The position numbers and the translations under genes were made by a program. The notes under the pieces were generated by a model. It worked only from the letters and a program-made list of their open reading frames with translations, was not told where the DNA came from and did not search any database. This document shows, in pieces, positions 17,973-26,384 of a stretch of 64,000 nucleotides of DNA (positions are counted from its first letter, which is position 1; each line of letters opens with the position of its first letter). Origin of the DNA: Leptotrichia shahii (lineage in GTDB: Bacteria; Fusobacteriota; Fusobacteriia; Fusobacteriales; Leptotrichiaceae); assembly GCF_008327825.1 (NCBI RefSeq), contig NZ_AP019827.1:930001-994000 (forward strand). The letters are read 5' to 3'.

Positions 17973-20120
17973 ATGAAAAAACTAATTGCAATTTCACTAT
18001 TTTTAGTTAGTGTTAATTTGATTTATGCAGAAAATGAGAATACTGATAATAATAAATTTTCATTGGAAAGATCATATCAAAATGCTGGAAATACAGCAGC
18101 ACTGGCTGCTCAAAAAAAATCAGGATTTTGGGATTTCTATGAAAAGCAGCAGGCAAAACTTTTGAAGGAAAAAGATAAGGAGCTATTTAACGATTTAAGT
18201 ACTAAATCTAAGGCTCAAGATGATTTTTACAAATATGTAAATGAAAATTGGGATGAGAAAACGCAAATTCCAAGTACAAAGCCAGCTTGGGGATCATTTT
18301 ATGAACTTAATGAGAAAAATCAGGATTTTTTACGTAATTTGATAAATGAATTAAAGAATAAAAAGGATTCATTAACTGCGGATGAAAAAAAGGTAATAAC
18401 ACTTTATGACAGTTATTCTGATATGAAAAAAAGAAATGAAGAAGGATTGTCGCCTATTCAAAAAGACTTGGAAAAAATAAACGGGATCCAAAATATTGAG
18501 GATTTGAAGAAATATAATGTAGAAGTTACAAAATATGGAAGTTCTGAATTTTATGGATGGGGAGTAGGAACTGATCTTAATAATTCCAAAAATAATGCGA
18601 TATATTTAGGAAGTGCAGGAATTGGATTGTCAAGAGATTATTATCAAAAAGATACCAAGGAAAATAAGGCAATATTAGAGGAATATACGAAATATGTCAG
18701 TGATATGTTAAAATATTTGGGAGAAGACAATACACTTGAAAGAGCTAAAAAGATAGTTGCTTTTGAAAAAGGGATTGCAAATACATTAATGACAAATGAA
18801 GAACGTCACGATGTAAAAAAATACAATAATCCAGTAAAAGTAAGTGATTTAGGCACATTATCTAAAAATGTAGACTTGGCTCAATATTTGAAACAGTTGA
18901 ATGTAAAAACAGATAAAGTAATAATAACAGAGTTGAACTATTATAAAAATTTGGATAATTTTGTAAATGATGAGAATATCGACATAATTAAAGATTACAT
19001 GAGATATAACTTAATTAGTTCTGCGGCAGGAGTTTTGAATGATGAGCTTGGTGCAAGAAGTTTTGAATTTTTTGGAAAATATTTGAACGGACAGAAGGAA
19101 AGAGAGACTCTTGAGAAAAGAGCATTGAATTTTACAGATGGCAGTCTTGGAGAAATAATTGGTAAAATTTATGTTCAAAGAAATTTTTCGCCAGAAGCCA
19201 AGAAAAATGCAAAAGAAATGGTTGATTATATTAAGAAAGCAATGAAGAACAGAATTGAAAAATTAGATTGGATGAGTGCTGCAACTAAGAAAAAGGCTCT
19301 TGAAAAGTTGGCAAAAGTAAATGTTAAAATAGGATACCCTGATAAATGGAAAGACTACAGCAAAATGACAATATCAAGTAATGATTCGTTGTATGATCAA
19401 TTAAAAGGAATCAGCGAATGGGATTATAATGAAGAGCTTAAAAAGGTAGGAAAACCAGTAGATAAGACAGAGTGGTATATGTCACCTCATACAATAAATG
19501 CCTATTATTCTCCAACTAGTAATGAAATTGTATTTCCAGCAGGAATTTTGCAATACCCATTTTATGATTATAATAAATTAGAAGTAGCAAGTAATTTTGG
19601 GGCAATAGGATCAATTATTGGACATGAGCTTACTCATGCATTTGATGTATCTGGTGCTGAATATGATGGCGATGGAAATGTGAAAAATTGGTGGACTGCT
19701 GAAGATAAAGCGAAATTTGATATGGCTACAAAAAAATTGGAAAATCAATTTTCAAAATATACAGTTGGAGATGGAGTTTATGTTAATGGGAAATACACAT
19801 TAACAGAAAATATTGCAGACCTTGGAGGATTAAATGTCGCTTATGATGCATTGCAATTATATTTGAAGGATCATCCAAATTCTTCAAAAGCCTACCCAGA
19901 TACAATAAATAAATTATTCTTTTTAAGTTTCGCAAGAATGTGGCGACAAAAATCAACACCAGAATATTTAAAAAACTTAGCAAAAACAGATTCACATTCA
20001 CCAAATATATTCCGTGTAAATGGAACTTTGGAAAATATAGATGCATTCCATAAAGTATTTGAGACAAAACCAGGGGATAAAATGTATAAGACTCCTGAAG
20101 ATAGAATAAAAATTTGGTAA
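17973..20120 (+). CDS. pepO: M13-family (neprilysin-like) metalloendopeptidase
   Basis: Zinc endopeptidase cleaving oligopeptides, probably outside the cytoplasm because a signal peptide is visible (KKLIAISLFLVSVNLIYA). The 715-residue protein has the M13 N-domain from about residue 70 and the C-terminal catalytic domain with IIGHELTHAFD (HExxH) and TENIADLGG (ENxxD third ligand). The conserved NAYYSPTSNEIVFPAGIL precedes the zinc motif, as in the family. Stand-alone gene with its own promoter and terminator. Confidence 0.94.
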   Translation: MKKLIAISLFLVSVNLIYAENENTDNNKFSLERSYQNAGNTAALAAQKKSGFWDFYEKQQAKLLKEKDKELFNDLSTKSKAQDDFYKYVNENWDEKTQIPSTKPAWGSFYELNEKNQDFLRNLINELKNKKDSLTADEKKVITLYDSYSDMKKRNEEGLSPIQKDLEKINGIQNIEDLKKYNVEVTKYGSSEFYGWGVGTDLNNSKNNAIYLGSAGIGLSRDYYQKDTKENKAILEEYTKYVSDMLKYLGEDNTLERAKKIVAFEKGIANTLMTNEERHDVKKYNNPVKVSDLGTLSKNVDLAQYLKQLNVKTDKVIITELNYYKNLDNFVNDENIDIIKDYMRYNLISSAAGVLNDELGARSFEFFGKYLNGQKERETLEKRALNFTDGSLGEIIGKIYVQRNFSPEAKKNAKEMVDYIKKAMKNRIEKLDWMSAATKKKALEKLAKVNVKIGYPDKWKDYSKMTISSNDSLYDQLKGISEWDYNEELKKVGKPVDKTEWYMSPHTINAYYSPTSNEIVFPAGILQYPFYDYNKLEVASNFGAIGSIIGHELTHAFDVSGAEYDGDGNVKNWWTAEDKAKFDMATKKLENQFSKYTVGDGVYVNGKYTLTENIADLGGLNVAYDALQLYLKDHPNSSKAYPDTINKLFFLSFARMWRQKSTPEYLKNLAKTDSHSPNIFRVNGTLENIDAFHKVFETKPGDKMYKTPEDRIKIW

Positions 20121-20199
20121 AATAATTGAATAATAAAAAGAAAATTTAAAATATAGTAATAAATACTAGGTTTTGAATACCTGAGTTTCATTTTTTTAG

Positions 20200-20228
20200 A
20201 ATAGCCTTTTTTAGGGCTATTTTTTTTG
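20200..20228 (+). terminator. Terminator after pepO
   Basis: AATAGCC / GGCTATT stem (20200-20206, 20215-20221) and an eight-T tail. Confidence 0.85.
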
Positions 20229-20321
20229 AAAAAAATTTAACTTTTTTTGTTCTGTTGCAATATGTGTATAGTTTGAAATATAGTCAATATATTGGGTAAA
20301 TAATATCTATCAGAAATCTTG

Positions 20322-20350
20322 TTGACAAATATTGTAAAATATTTTATAAT
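20322..20350 (+). promoter_or_regulatory. Consensus promoter with palindromic spacer
   Basis: TTGACA (20322-20327), exactly 17 bases, TATAAT (20345-20350). The spacer is AATATT-GTAA-AATATT (20328-20343), a dyad well placed for the downstream MarR protein to block polymerase. Confidence 0.85.
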
Positions 20351-20382
20351 AAGTATACATATAATAATGAGGAGGAAATATA

Positions 20383-20790
20383 ATGGAATTTAGTTTTAGT
20401 TTAAAAATCAAAGCAAAAAAAGAAGATGCGTGGGAATACTATGCAAATATTGAAAAATGGTATGATTGGGAAAAAGATTTAAAAAATATCACATTAAAAG
20501 GTGGGTTTGAGACAGGTTCATACGGAATTATGGAACTTGAAGGAATGCCTCCTATGGAATATCATCTTACACTTGTAAGACCTTTTGAAGAATTTTGGGA
20601 TAAAACAGGAACTCCATTTGGAGATATTCTTTTTGGTCATCAAATAATTAATAACAATGATGGAAGCGTAAATATAAAACATACTGTAATTTTAGATAGT
20701 GAAGATGAGCAACATTTAGAATTTTTAAGTCAAGTTTTTTCAGATGTTCCTCAATCTATATTTATTCTAAAAAATTGCTTGGAAAGATAG
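20383..20790 (+). CDS. SRPBCC-superfamily (START/polyketide-cyclase-like) protein
   Basis: 135-residue protein with the pattern of small SRPBCC ligand-binding proteins: an N-terminal strand, the ...EDAWEYYANIEKWYDWEKDLKNI segment, and a long C-terminal amphipathic helix. No catalytic residues are identifiable and the ligand is unknown. GAGGAGG ribosome site. Its stop overlaps the ribosome site of the MarR gene, so the pair is one operon. A role in sensing or removing a hydrophobic compound is an inference from this pairing. Confidence 0.65.
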   Translation: MEFSFSLKIKAKKEDAWEYYANIEKWYDWEKDLKNITLKGGFETGSYGIMELEGMPPMEYHLTLVRPFEEFWDKTGTPFGDILFGHQIINNNDGSVNIKHTVILDSEDEQHLEFLSQVFSDVPQSIFILKNCLER

Positions 20791-20802
20791 GAGGGTTGCT
20801 GT

Positions 20803-21246
20803 TTGTTTACATCAAAATATAAAAATAATTCAGAAAAATCAACAGGATTGTTGTTCATGAGAGTATACAATAAATGGCATTCAATGATAAAAAAAGAGTT
20901 AAAGAAAATGAATTTAACACACCCTCAATTTGTTGTTTTAGCTTCTCTTGCTTATTTATCACAAAATAGTAATGAAGTCACACAAATTATGATTTCAAAA
21001 CTTTCTGGGATAGATGTTATGACGATATCTCAGATATTAGGTTTACTGGAAAAACATAATTTTGTAAAGAGAAAAGAACATTCAAAAGATACAAGAGCAA
21101 AAGCTGTTACTTTAAATAAAAAAGGAGAAGAAATATTACAAAAAGCTGTCCCGTTAGTCGAGCAAATTGATGAATTTTTTTTTGGAAAGCTGGATAGCGA
21201 TGAAGAACAATTTAAACATTTTCTTGTTAGATTAAATGAAGAATAA
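20803..21246 (+). CDS. MarR-family transcriptional regulator
   Basis: Winged-helix repressor, 147 residues. The DNA-binding block reads ...MISKLSGIDVMTISQILGLLEKHNFVKRKEHSKDTRAKAVTLNKKGEE from about residue 65, including the wing D-x-R-A-K-x-V-x-L-T/N pattern. TTG start, chosen because AGGAGGG lies about eight bases upstream. Probably autoregulates the operon through the AATATT dyad in the promoter at 20322. Terminator follows. Confidence 0.9.
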   Translation: MFTSKYKNNSEKSTGLLFMRVYNKWHSMIKKELKKMNLTHPQFVVLASLAYLSQNSNEVTQIMISKLSGIDVMTISQILGLLEKHNFVKRKEHSKDTRAKAVTLNKKGEEILQKAVPLVEQIDEFFFGKLDSDEEQFKHFLVRLNEE

Positions 21247-21349
21247 AAAATATTATTTATAATTAATGGATATGTCAAAATTATTATCTCCATTATTATA
21301 TTTGAAACTCCAAAAATAAAACATAGATATAAAATAAAAATTTATTAAA

Positions 21350-21389
21350 GAGGACTAGTTATGTCAAAATGTCATAGTCCTCCTTTTTT
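21350..21389 (+). terminator. Terminator after marR
   Basis: GAGGACTA (21350-21357) pairs with TAGTCCTC (21375-21382), then CTTTTTTA. Confidence 0.85.
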
Positions 21390-21433
21390 ATTTCAAAAAC
21401 TAAAATTAGAGAATAGAAAAGGAGGATTACATA

Positions 21434-21567
21434 ATGGATAAAAAAGAATATTTTACTTTATGTCAAAGGAAAAGTAGTTAAGACAGCGAGGGAATATACA
21501 GAATTTGCTGGAGAATGAAAGAATGCAAAAAGTATTTGAAAAAAGATTAAAGGTAATAAATGGAGGG
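21434..21567 (+). pseudogene. Degraded small ORF
   Basis: An ATG with AAAGGAGG upstream opens a 15-codon frame (MDKKEYFTLC...). Dropping one base near 21455 gives a continuing protein-like frame (LYVKGKVVKTAREYTEFAGE) to 21518, and a third frame then reads LLENERMQKVFEKRLKV. This looks like a decayed short gene with two frameshifts. The YVKGK start resembles small conjugative-element regulators, but I cannot assign it. Confidence 0.35.
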
Positions 21568-21808
21568 CGTCCCAAAATTTAGACTATTTTTAAGTATTTT
21601 CTTTAGATTTTTTTCATATTGATTGTCAAAAGTTTTGGGTATTACTTTATAATTAGTTATTGAAGTTAATGTCAAGCAATAAATTATTGCTTAATTCACA
21701 AAATAATAAAAGGAAAAATATTTAGTTTTATGATATAATATTTACGGATAATAAAAAAAGATTTTATAAATAAAAAATGAACTAAAATTTTAGGAAATGG
21801 AGGAAAAA

Positions 21809-22651
21809 ATGAAAAGAAAAACTATTAAAAATATAGTTGAAATTTCGGGAATTGGACTTCATAAGGGTGAAGAGATAAAAATGATACTAAAACCCGTGAG
21901 TCAAGAAAATGGAATTGTTTTTAAAAGAATAGATGTCAATAATAAAAACAATATTATAAAAGTTGCTTATGAAAATTTGTTTGATTTGGAAAGAGGGACT
22001 AATATTCAAAATGAAGATGGAGTGAAACTTCATACGATTGAGCATTTTATGTCGGCACTTTCAGTTTGCGGGATTACCGATATTTTTGTAGAAATTGAAG
22101 GGAATGAGATGCCGATTTTGGATGGAAGTTCAATTCAATTTGTAGAAAAAATTGAAAATGCGGGAATTTTAGAATTGGATGAGGAAATAGAACCTGTTGT
22201 GATTAAAGAGCCTGTTATTTTTTCAGATGAGAAGGCTGGGAAATATGTGATGGCATTACCTTATGACGGATTTAAAATATCTTATACTATTGATTTTAAC
22301 CATAGTTTTTTAAAATCGCAGTATTATGAGCTGGAAGTAAATTTGAAAAATTATGTGGAAAACATTGCTAAATGTAGAACTTTTGCGTTTGATTATGAAA
22401 TAGATTTTCTTAAAAAGAATAATTTAGCATTGGGAGGAAGTTTGGAAAATGCTGTGGTAGTGGGAGCAGATGGACCGTTGAATTCAGAAGGGCTAAGATA
22501 CCCAGATGAATTTGTTAGACATAAGATCCTTGATATAATTGGAGATTTATATGTTTTGGGAATTCCAATAAAAGCTCATGTTATTGCAATAAAAGCTGGG
22601 CATTTTGTAAATTCACAATTAACTGGAATGATTGCAAAAAAATATTTGTGA
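21809..22651 (+). CDS. lpxC: UDP-3-O-acyl-N-acetylglucosamine deacetylase
   Basis: Zinc deacetylase catalysing the committed step of lipid A synthesis. Zinc ligands are visible in LHTIEHFMSAL and HKILDIIGDLYVLG, and the general acid-base histidine in AGHFVNSQL. The ATG at 21809 has GGAGG five bases upstream; an in-frame ATG at 21797 overlaps that site. 280 residues, slightly short for the family but complete. First of the lipid A genes here; fabZ-lpxA have their own promoter 150 bases on. Confidence 0.96.
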   Translation: MKRKTIKNIVEISGIGLHKGEEIKMILKPVSQENGIVFKRIDVNNKNNIIKVAYENLFDLERGTNIQNEDGVKLHTIEHFMSALSVCGITDIFVEIEGNEMPILDGSSIQFVEKIENAGILELDEEIEPVVIKEPVIFSDEKAGKYVMALPYDGFKISYTIDFNHSFLKSQYYELEVNLKNYVENIAKCRTFAFDYEIDFLKKNNLALGGSLENAVVVGADGPLNSEGLRYPDEFVRHKILDIIGDLYVLGIPIKAHVIAIKAGHFVNSQLTGMIAKKYL

Positions 22652-22667
22652 AAAATATAAAAAACAC

Positions 22668-22696
22668 TTGTAATTTGTAAAAAAATCAAATATAAT
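22668..22696 (+). promoter_or_regulatory. fabZ-lpxA promoter
   Basis: TTGTAA (22668-22673), 17-base spacer, TATAAT (22691-22696), just after the lpxC stop. Confidence 0.7.
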
Positions 22697-22804
22697 ATAG
22701 GTATAAAATTTCAGTTTTCATTTAAAAAATTGAATTTAAACTAGATTTAATTTTGAGTAAAGAATTAAAATAAATAAAATATAAATTTAGGAGGAATAAA
22801 AAAT

Positions 22805-23239
22805 ATGGCAGCAAATGAAACAGTTATGAACATAGAGGATATTATGAAAATATTGCCACATAGATATCCATTTTTGTTGGTAGATAGAGTAATAGAAAAA
22901 AATGGGACAGATAGTTTGGTTGCAATTAAAAATTTAACAATGAATGAAGAATTTTTTCAAGGGCACTTCCCTGGAAAACCTGTTATGCCAGGAGTTTTAC
23001 AAATGGAAGCACTTGCGCAGGCAGTTGGATTACTTATGCTAGAACCTGGTAAAATACCTTTATTTATGTCAATTGATAAATGTAAATTCAGAAAACCTGT
23101 TGTGCCTGGAGATCAATTAAGACTTGAAGTGGAAAAATTAAGCGTGAGAAGAAATATTATTGTAGCTAAAGGGAAATGTTTAGTTGATGGAACTGTTGTA
23201 AGTGAAGGTGAATTGAAATTTGCTGTAACAGATATGTAA
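22805..23239 (+). CDS. fabZ: 3-hydroxyacyl-[acyl-carrier-protein] dehydratase
   Basis: Dehydrates 3-hydroxyacyl-ACP in fatty acid elongation and so competes with LpxA for hydroxyacyl-ACP. Hot-dog fold with the catalytic His in GHFPGKPVMPGVLQMEALAQ (near residue 57) and the N-terminal LPHRYPFLLVDRV. 144 residues, normal. GGAGGA ribosome site; 30 bases before lpxA, the classic fabZ-lpxA pairing. Confidence 0.97.
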   Translation: MAANETVMNIEDIMKILPHRYPFLLVDRVIEKNGTDSLVAIKNLTMNEEFFQGHFPGKPVMPGVLQMEALAQAVGLLMLEPGKIPLFMSIDKCKFRKPVVPGDQLRLEVEKLSVRRNIIVAKGKCLVDGTVVSEGELKFAVTDM

Positions 23240-23269
23240 AGACAAATAAAAAACGAGAGGTATTAATTT

Positions 23270-24049
23270 ATGAGTTTAAATAATATACATCCAACGGCAA
23301 TTGTTGATCCGAATGCTAAACTTGGAGAAAATGTAAAAATAGGGGCTTACTCAATTATAGGTTCAGAAGTTACGATTGGTAATGGAACTGTTGTAGAATC
23401 ACATGTTGTAATTGAGGGTGAAACAATTATTGGTGAAAATAATTATATTTTTTCTTTTGCATCAATTGGGAAGGATCCACAAGATTTGAAGTTTGCAGGG
23501 GAAAAAACTAGGGTTGTTATTGGGAATAATAATAAAATTCGTGAATTTGTTACAATTCATCGGGGAACTACGGATAAATATGAAACAAGAGTTGGAAATA
23601 ATACACTTGTAATGGCTTATGTTCATATTGCTCATGATTGTATAATTGGAGATAATTGTGTGTTGGCAAATGCGGCTACTTTTGCGGGACATGTAGAAGT
23701 GGAAGATTATGCGGTGGTTGGCGGACTTACTGCTGTGCATCAATTTACAAGAGTTGGACGGCATGCAATGATAGGTGGATGTTCGGCTGTAAATCAGGAT
23801 GTTGTTCCTTATATGCTGTCTGAAGGTAATAAGGCAAGAGCTGTATATATAAATATTGTAGGGCTTCAACGTAGAGGCTTTTCAACTGAGCAAATAAAAA
23901 GATTAAGAGAACTGTATAAAATCATATTTAAGAAAAAATTGAAACTGGAAGAAGCTCTTCAGACAGTTGAACGTGAATACGGACAATATGAGGAAGCTCA
24001 AAATCTTATTAATTTTATACGAAAAAGTAAAAGAGGTATTACAAGATAA
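23270..24049 (+). CDS. lpxA: UDP-N-acetylglucosamine O-acyltransferase
   Basis: First step of lipid A synthesis, adding a hydroxyacyl chain to UDP-GlcNAc. Left-handed beta-helix hexapeptide repeats fill residues 5-190. The catalytic HIAHDC motif and the following NAATFAGHVEVEDYAVVGGLTAVHQF block match LpxA. The last ~65 residues form the helical tail (GFSTEQIKRLRELYKIIFKK). 259 residues, normal. Confidence 0.97.
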   Translation: MSLNNIHPTAIVDPNAKLGENVKIGAYSIIGSEVTIGNGTVVESHVVIEGETIIGENNYIFSFASIGKDPQDLKFAGEKTRVVIGNNNKIREFVTIHRGTTDKYETRVGNNTLVMAYVHIAHDCIIGDNCVLANAATFAGHVEVEDYAVVGGLTAVHQFTRVGRHAMIGGCSAVNQDVVPYMLSEGNKARAVYINIVGLQRRGFSTEQIKRLRELYKIIFKKKLKLEEALQTVEREYGQYEEAQNLINFIRKSKRGITR

Positions 24050-24135
24050 AATATAGGACTTTGAGATAGTGCACTTGAGCTCTTAAAAAATAGAATCTAA
24101 ATAAATTGGAAAAATTTGGATTTGAGTAAATATTC

Positions 24136-24172
24136 ATAACTTTGGAGTTCAGTTTTAAAGTTATTTTATTAT
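24136..24172 (+). terminator. Possible weak terminator after lpxA
   Basis: ATAACTTT (24136-24143) / AAAGTTAT (24157-24164) then TTTATTAT. The stem is AT-rich, so efficiency is doubtful. Confidence 0.4.
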
Positions 24173-24313
24173 ACAATTACAAAATTAAATGTCAAAAATT
24201 TGTATAAAAAATTTAAAATATAAAATTTCTCAAAATAATCTATGTTTTATTTTGAGTTAATTTTTTAATATAAATATTTTTTTAAAGAAAAAATAAAAAG
24301 GGAAAAATAAAAA

Positions 24314-25123
24314 ATGATAATGGGAAAAGTAGGTCTAATTGCCGGAAATGGAAAGTTACCGGAATTATTTTTGAATCAGTGTATTTTAAAGGGCATTGAG
24401 CCATTTTCGGTTTATCTGTTTGAAAGTGTAGAGGATAGTGTAAAGGAGCATAAGAATTCTGTAAAGTATAGCGTAGCTCAAGTTGGGAAAATAATTTCAT
24501 ATTTTAAGAAAAATGGGATAACTCAATTAATAATGCTTGGAAAAGTTGAAAAAAATCTAATTTTTTCAAATTTAAAATTTGATTTGACAGCGACAAAAAT
24601 ATTATTATCTACAAAAAATAAAAAAGATAAAAATATTTTAAAGGCGATAATTAATTATATTGAATCTGAAAATATCAAAGTTTTGCCTCAAAATTACTTG
24701 TTAGATGAATATATTGCAGTGAATGAAGTTTATACAAAGGCTTCTCCAAATAAAAATGAGGAAAAAACAATAGAAATTGGAATAGAAGCTGCACGAATGC
24801 TAACTGATATTGATGCAGGGCAGACAGTTGTTGTAAAAGATGAATCGGTTATCGCACTAGAAGGTGTGGAAGGGACTGATAAAACGATTTTACGTGGAGG
24901 GGAATTGGCTGGAAAAAATTGCATTGTTGTGAAAATGGCAAGACGAAATCAAGATTATCGGATAGATATTCCAACAATTGGGCTGGAAACAATTAAAAAG
25001 GTAGCAGATATAAATGGACGCGGAATTGTGATAGAAGCTGACAAAATGCTATTTATTGATAAAGAGGAAGTTATTAAATTTGCAAATAAAAATAAAATTT
25101 TTATAAAGGGGATTAAAATTTAA
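24314..25123 (+). CDS. lpxI: UDP-2,3-diacylglucosamine pyrophosphatase LpxI
   Basis: Hydrolyses UDP-2,3-diacylglucosamine to lipid X; LpxI is the alternative to LpxH in many non-proteobacterial and some proteobacterial diderms. The DUF1009/LpxI pattern is clear: GLIAGNGKLPELF at the N-terminus, GQTVVVKDESVIALEGVEGTD in the middle and ADKMLFIDKEEVI near the end. 269 residues, normal. Start ambiguous between 24314 and 24320. It is followed by lpxB, the next enzyme. Confidence 0.93.
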   Translation: MIMGKVGLIAGNGKLPELFLNQCILKGIEPFSVYLFESVEDSVKEHKNSVKYSVAQVGKIISYFKKNGITQLIMLGKVEKNLIFSNLKFDLTATKILLSTKNKKDKNILKAIINYIESENIKVLPQNYLLDEYIAVNEVYTKASPNKNEEKTIEIGIEAARMLTDIDAGQTVVVKDESVIALEGVEGTDKTILRGGELAGKNCIVVKMARRNQDYRIDIPTIGLETIKKVADINGRGIVIEADKMLFIDKEEVIKFANKNKIFIKGIKI

Positions 25124-25182
25124 AGTTTAAGTAGGAAATTTTAAATCCTTTTCAAAATAAAAAAATGTAAAAGGCTAAAAAA

Positions 25183-26355
25183 ATGAAAAATAATTATGAC
25201 ACATTAAAATCAAAAAAAAAGAAAAAAATTTTTATTTCCTGCGGTGAAATGTCAGGAGATTTACATGCTTCATACATTGTTGAGGAAATGAAAAAAAAGA
25301 ATGAAAATATTGAATTTTTTGGTGTAGTTGGGGATAAGTCGATAAAAGCTGGGGTTAAGGCTGTAAACCATATTAAAAATAATGATGTTATGGGATTTAT
25401 AGAGGCTTTAAAAAAATATAGCTATTTTACGAAAAAGGCACATGAATATTTGTTGTTTATTAGGGAAAATGAGATAGAAACTGTTATTTTTGTTGATTTT
25501 GGTGGATTTAACTTGAAATTTTTTGAATTACTGAAAAAGAAAATATTGAAAAAACAACTGCAAAACATGAGGATGATTTATTATATTCCGCCTAAAGTTT
25601 GGGCTTGGGGAAAAGGAAGAATAAAAAAATTGCGAAAGTTTGACGATGTTATTGTAATTTTTCCGTTTGAGAAAAAATATTATGATGAGAGTTTGAAAAG
25701 AGATGAGACAAAAGGGCTGAAAGTGGAGTATTTTGGCAATCCATTTGTTGATAAATATGATTTTTCTAATAAATTGGGAGAGAAAATATTGCTGCTTCCA
25801 GGAAGCAGACGACAGGAAATTGAGAAATTTTTGCCAGTAATTGTAGAATTAGTTAGGAATGAAAAAGTTAAGAAAGAAAAATTTTTAATGAAATTGGCAA
25901 GTGAAGAACATAAAAAATATATTCGTAATTTTGAAGAAAAATATAAAATTGATATCTTGAAAATTCCGAATTTGGAAATAACTTTTGATAAAATAAAAAA
26001 TATTCGGAAGGACTGTAAATATGCGATAGCAACTTCTGGAACAGTAACGTTTGAGATTTCACTTATGGGTTTGCCTGTAATAGTGGTTTATAAAACTTCA
26101 GCAATTAATGCCTTTATTGCACGTCATATAGTAAAAATAAAATATATAACTCTTACTAATTTAAATGCCAATAGGGAAATTTTTAAGGAATTGCTGCAAG
26201 AGGATTTTTCTGTGGAAAAATTGCTTGAAGAAATGGAAATCATGGAAAAAAATAAACAAAATATTATTTTAGAGTTAAAAAGAGAAAGAAAAAAATTAGG
26301 TAATTTTGGGGTTTTGAAAAAAATTGTCGATTATCTGTTAAAAAATAAAAATTAA
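25183..26355 (+). CDS. lpxB: Lipid-A-disaccharide synthase
   Basis: GT19 glycosyltransferase joining lipid X and UDP-diacylglucosamine. Visible signatures: CGEMSGDLHASYIVEEM near the N-terminus, YYIPPKVWAWGKGRIKKL in the middle, LLPGSRRQEIEKFLP at about residue 205 and the TSGTVTFEISLMGLPVIVVYKT block. 390 residues, normal. Unusually lysine-rich N-terminus. The upstream ribosome site is weak (AAAAGG). Confidence 0.94.
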   Translation: MKNNYDTLKSKKKKKIFISCGEMSGDLHASYIVEEMKKKNENIEFFGVVGDKSIKAGVKAVNHIKNNDVMGFIEALKKYSYFTKKAHEYLLFIRENEIETVIFVDFGGFNLKFFELLKKKILKKQLQNMRMIYYIPPKVWAWGKGRIKKLRKFDDVIVIFPFEKKYYDESLKRDETKGLKVEYFGNPFVDKYDFSNKLGEKILLLPGSRRQEIEKFLPVIVELVRNEKVKKEKFLMKLASEEHKKYIRNFEEKYKIDILKIPNLEITFDKIKNIRKDCKYAIATSGTVTFEISLMGLPVIVVYKTSAINAFIARHIVKIKYITLTNLNANREIFKELLQEDFSVEKLLEEMEIMEKNKQNIILELKRERKKLGNFGVLKKIVDYLLKNKN

Positions 26356-26384
26356 CTTTATAAATTTTATAAAAAGGAAAAAAT

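Larger units (their letters stand above)
21247..21796. other. Intergenic region with degraded small ORF
   Basis: Contains the marR terminator, a frameshifted small ORF (21434-21567), a 7-bp inverted repeat CCCAAAA (21571-21577) / TTTTGGG (21633-21639), and a palindrome AAGCAAT-N5-ATTGCTT (21674-21692). A TATAAT at 21734-21739 without a good -35 may serve lpxC. Confidence 0.5.

Noticed and set aside
17962-17976. Third micro-ORF, overlapping the pepO start
   Set aside because: The four-codon frame has only a weak ribosome site, so chance is likely in such AT-rich sequence.
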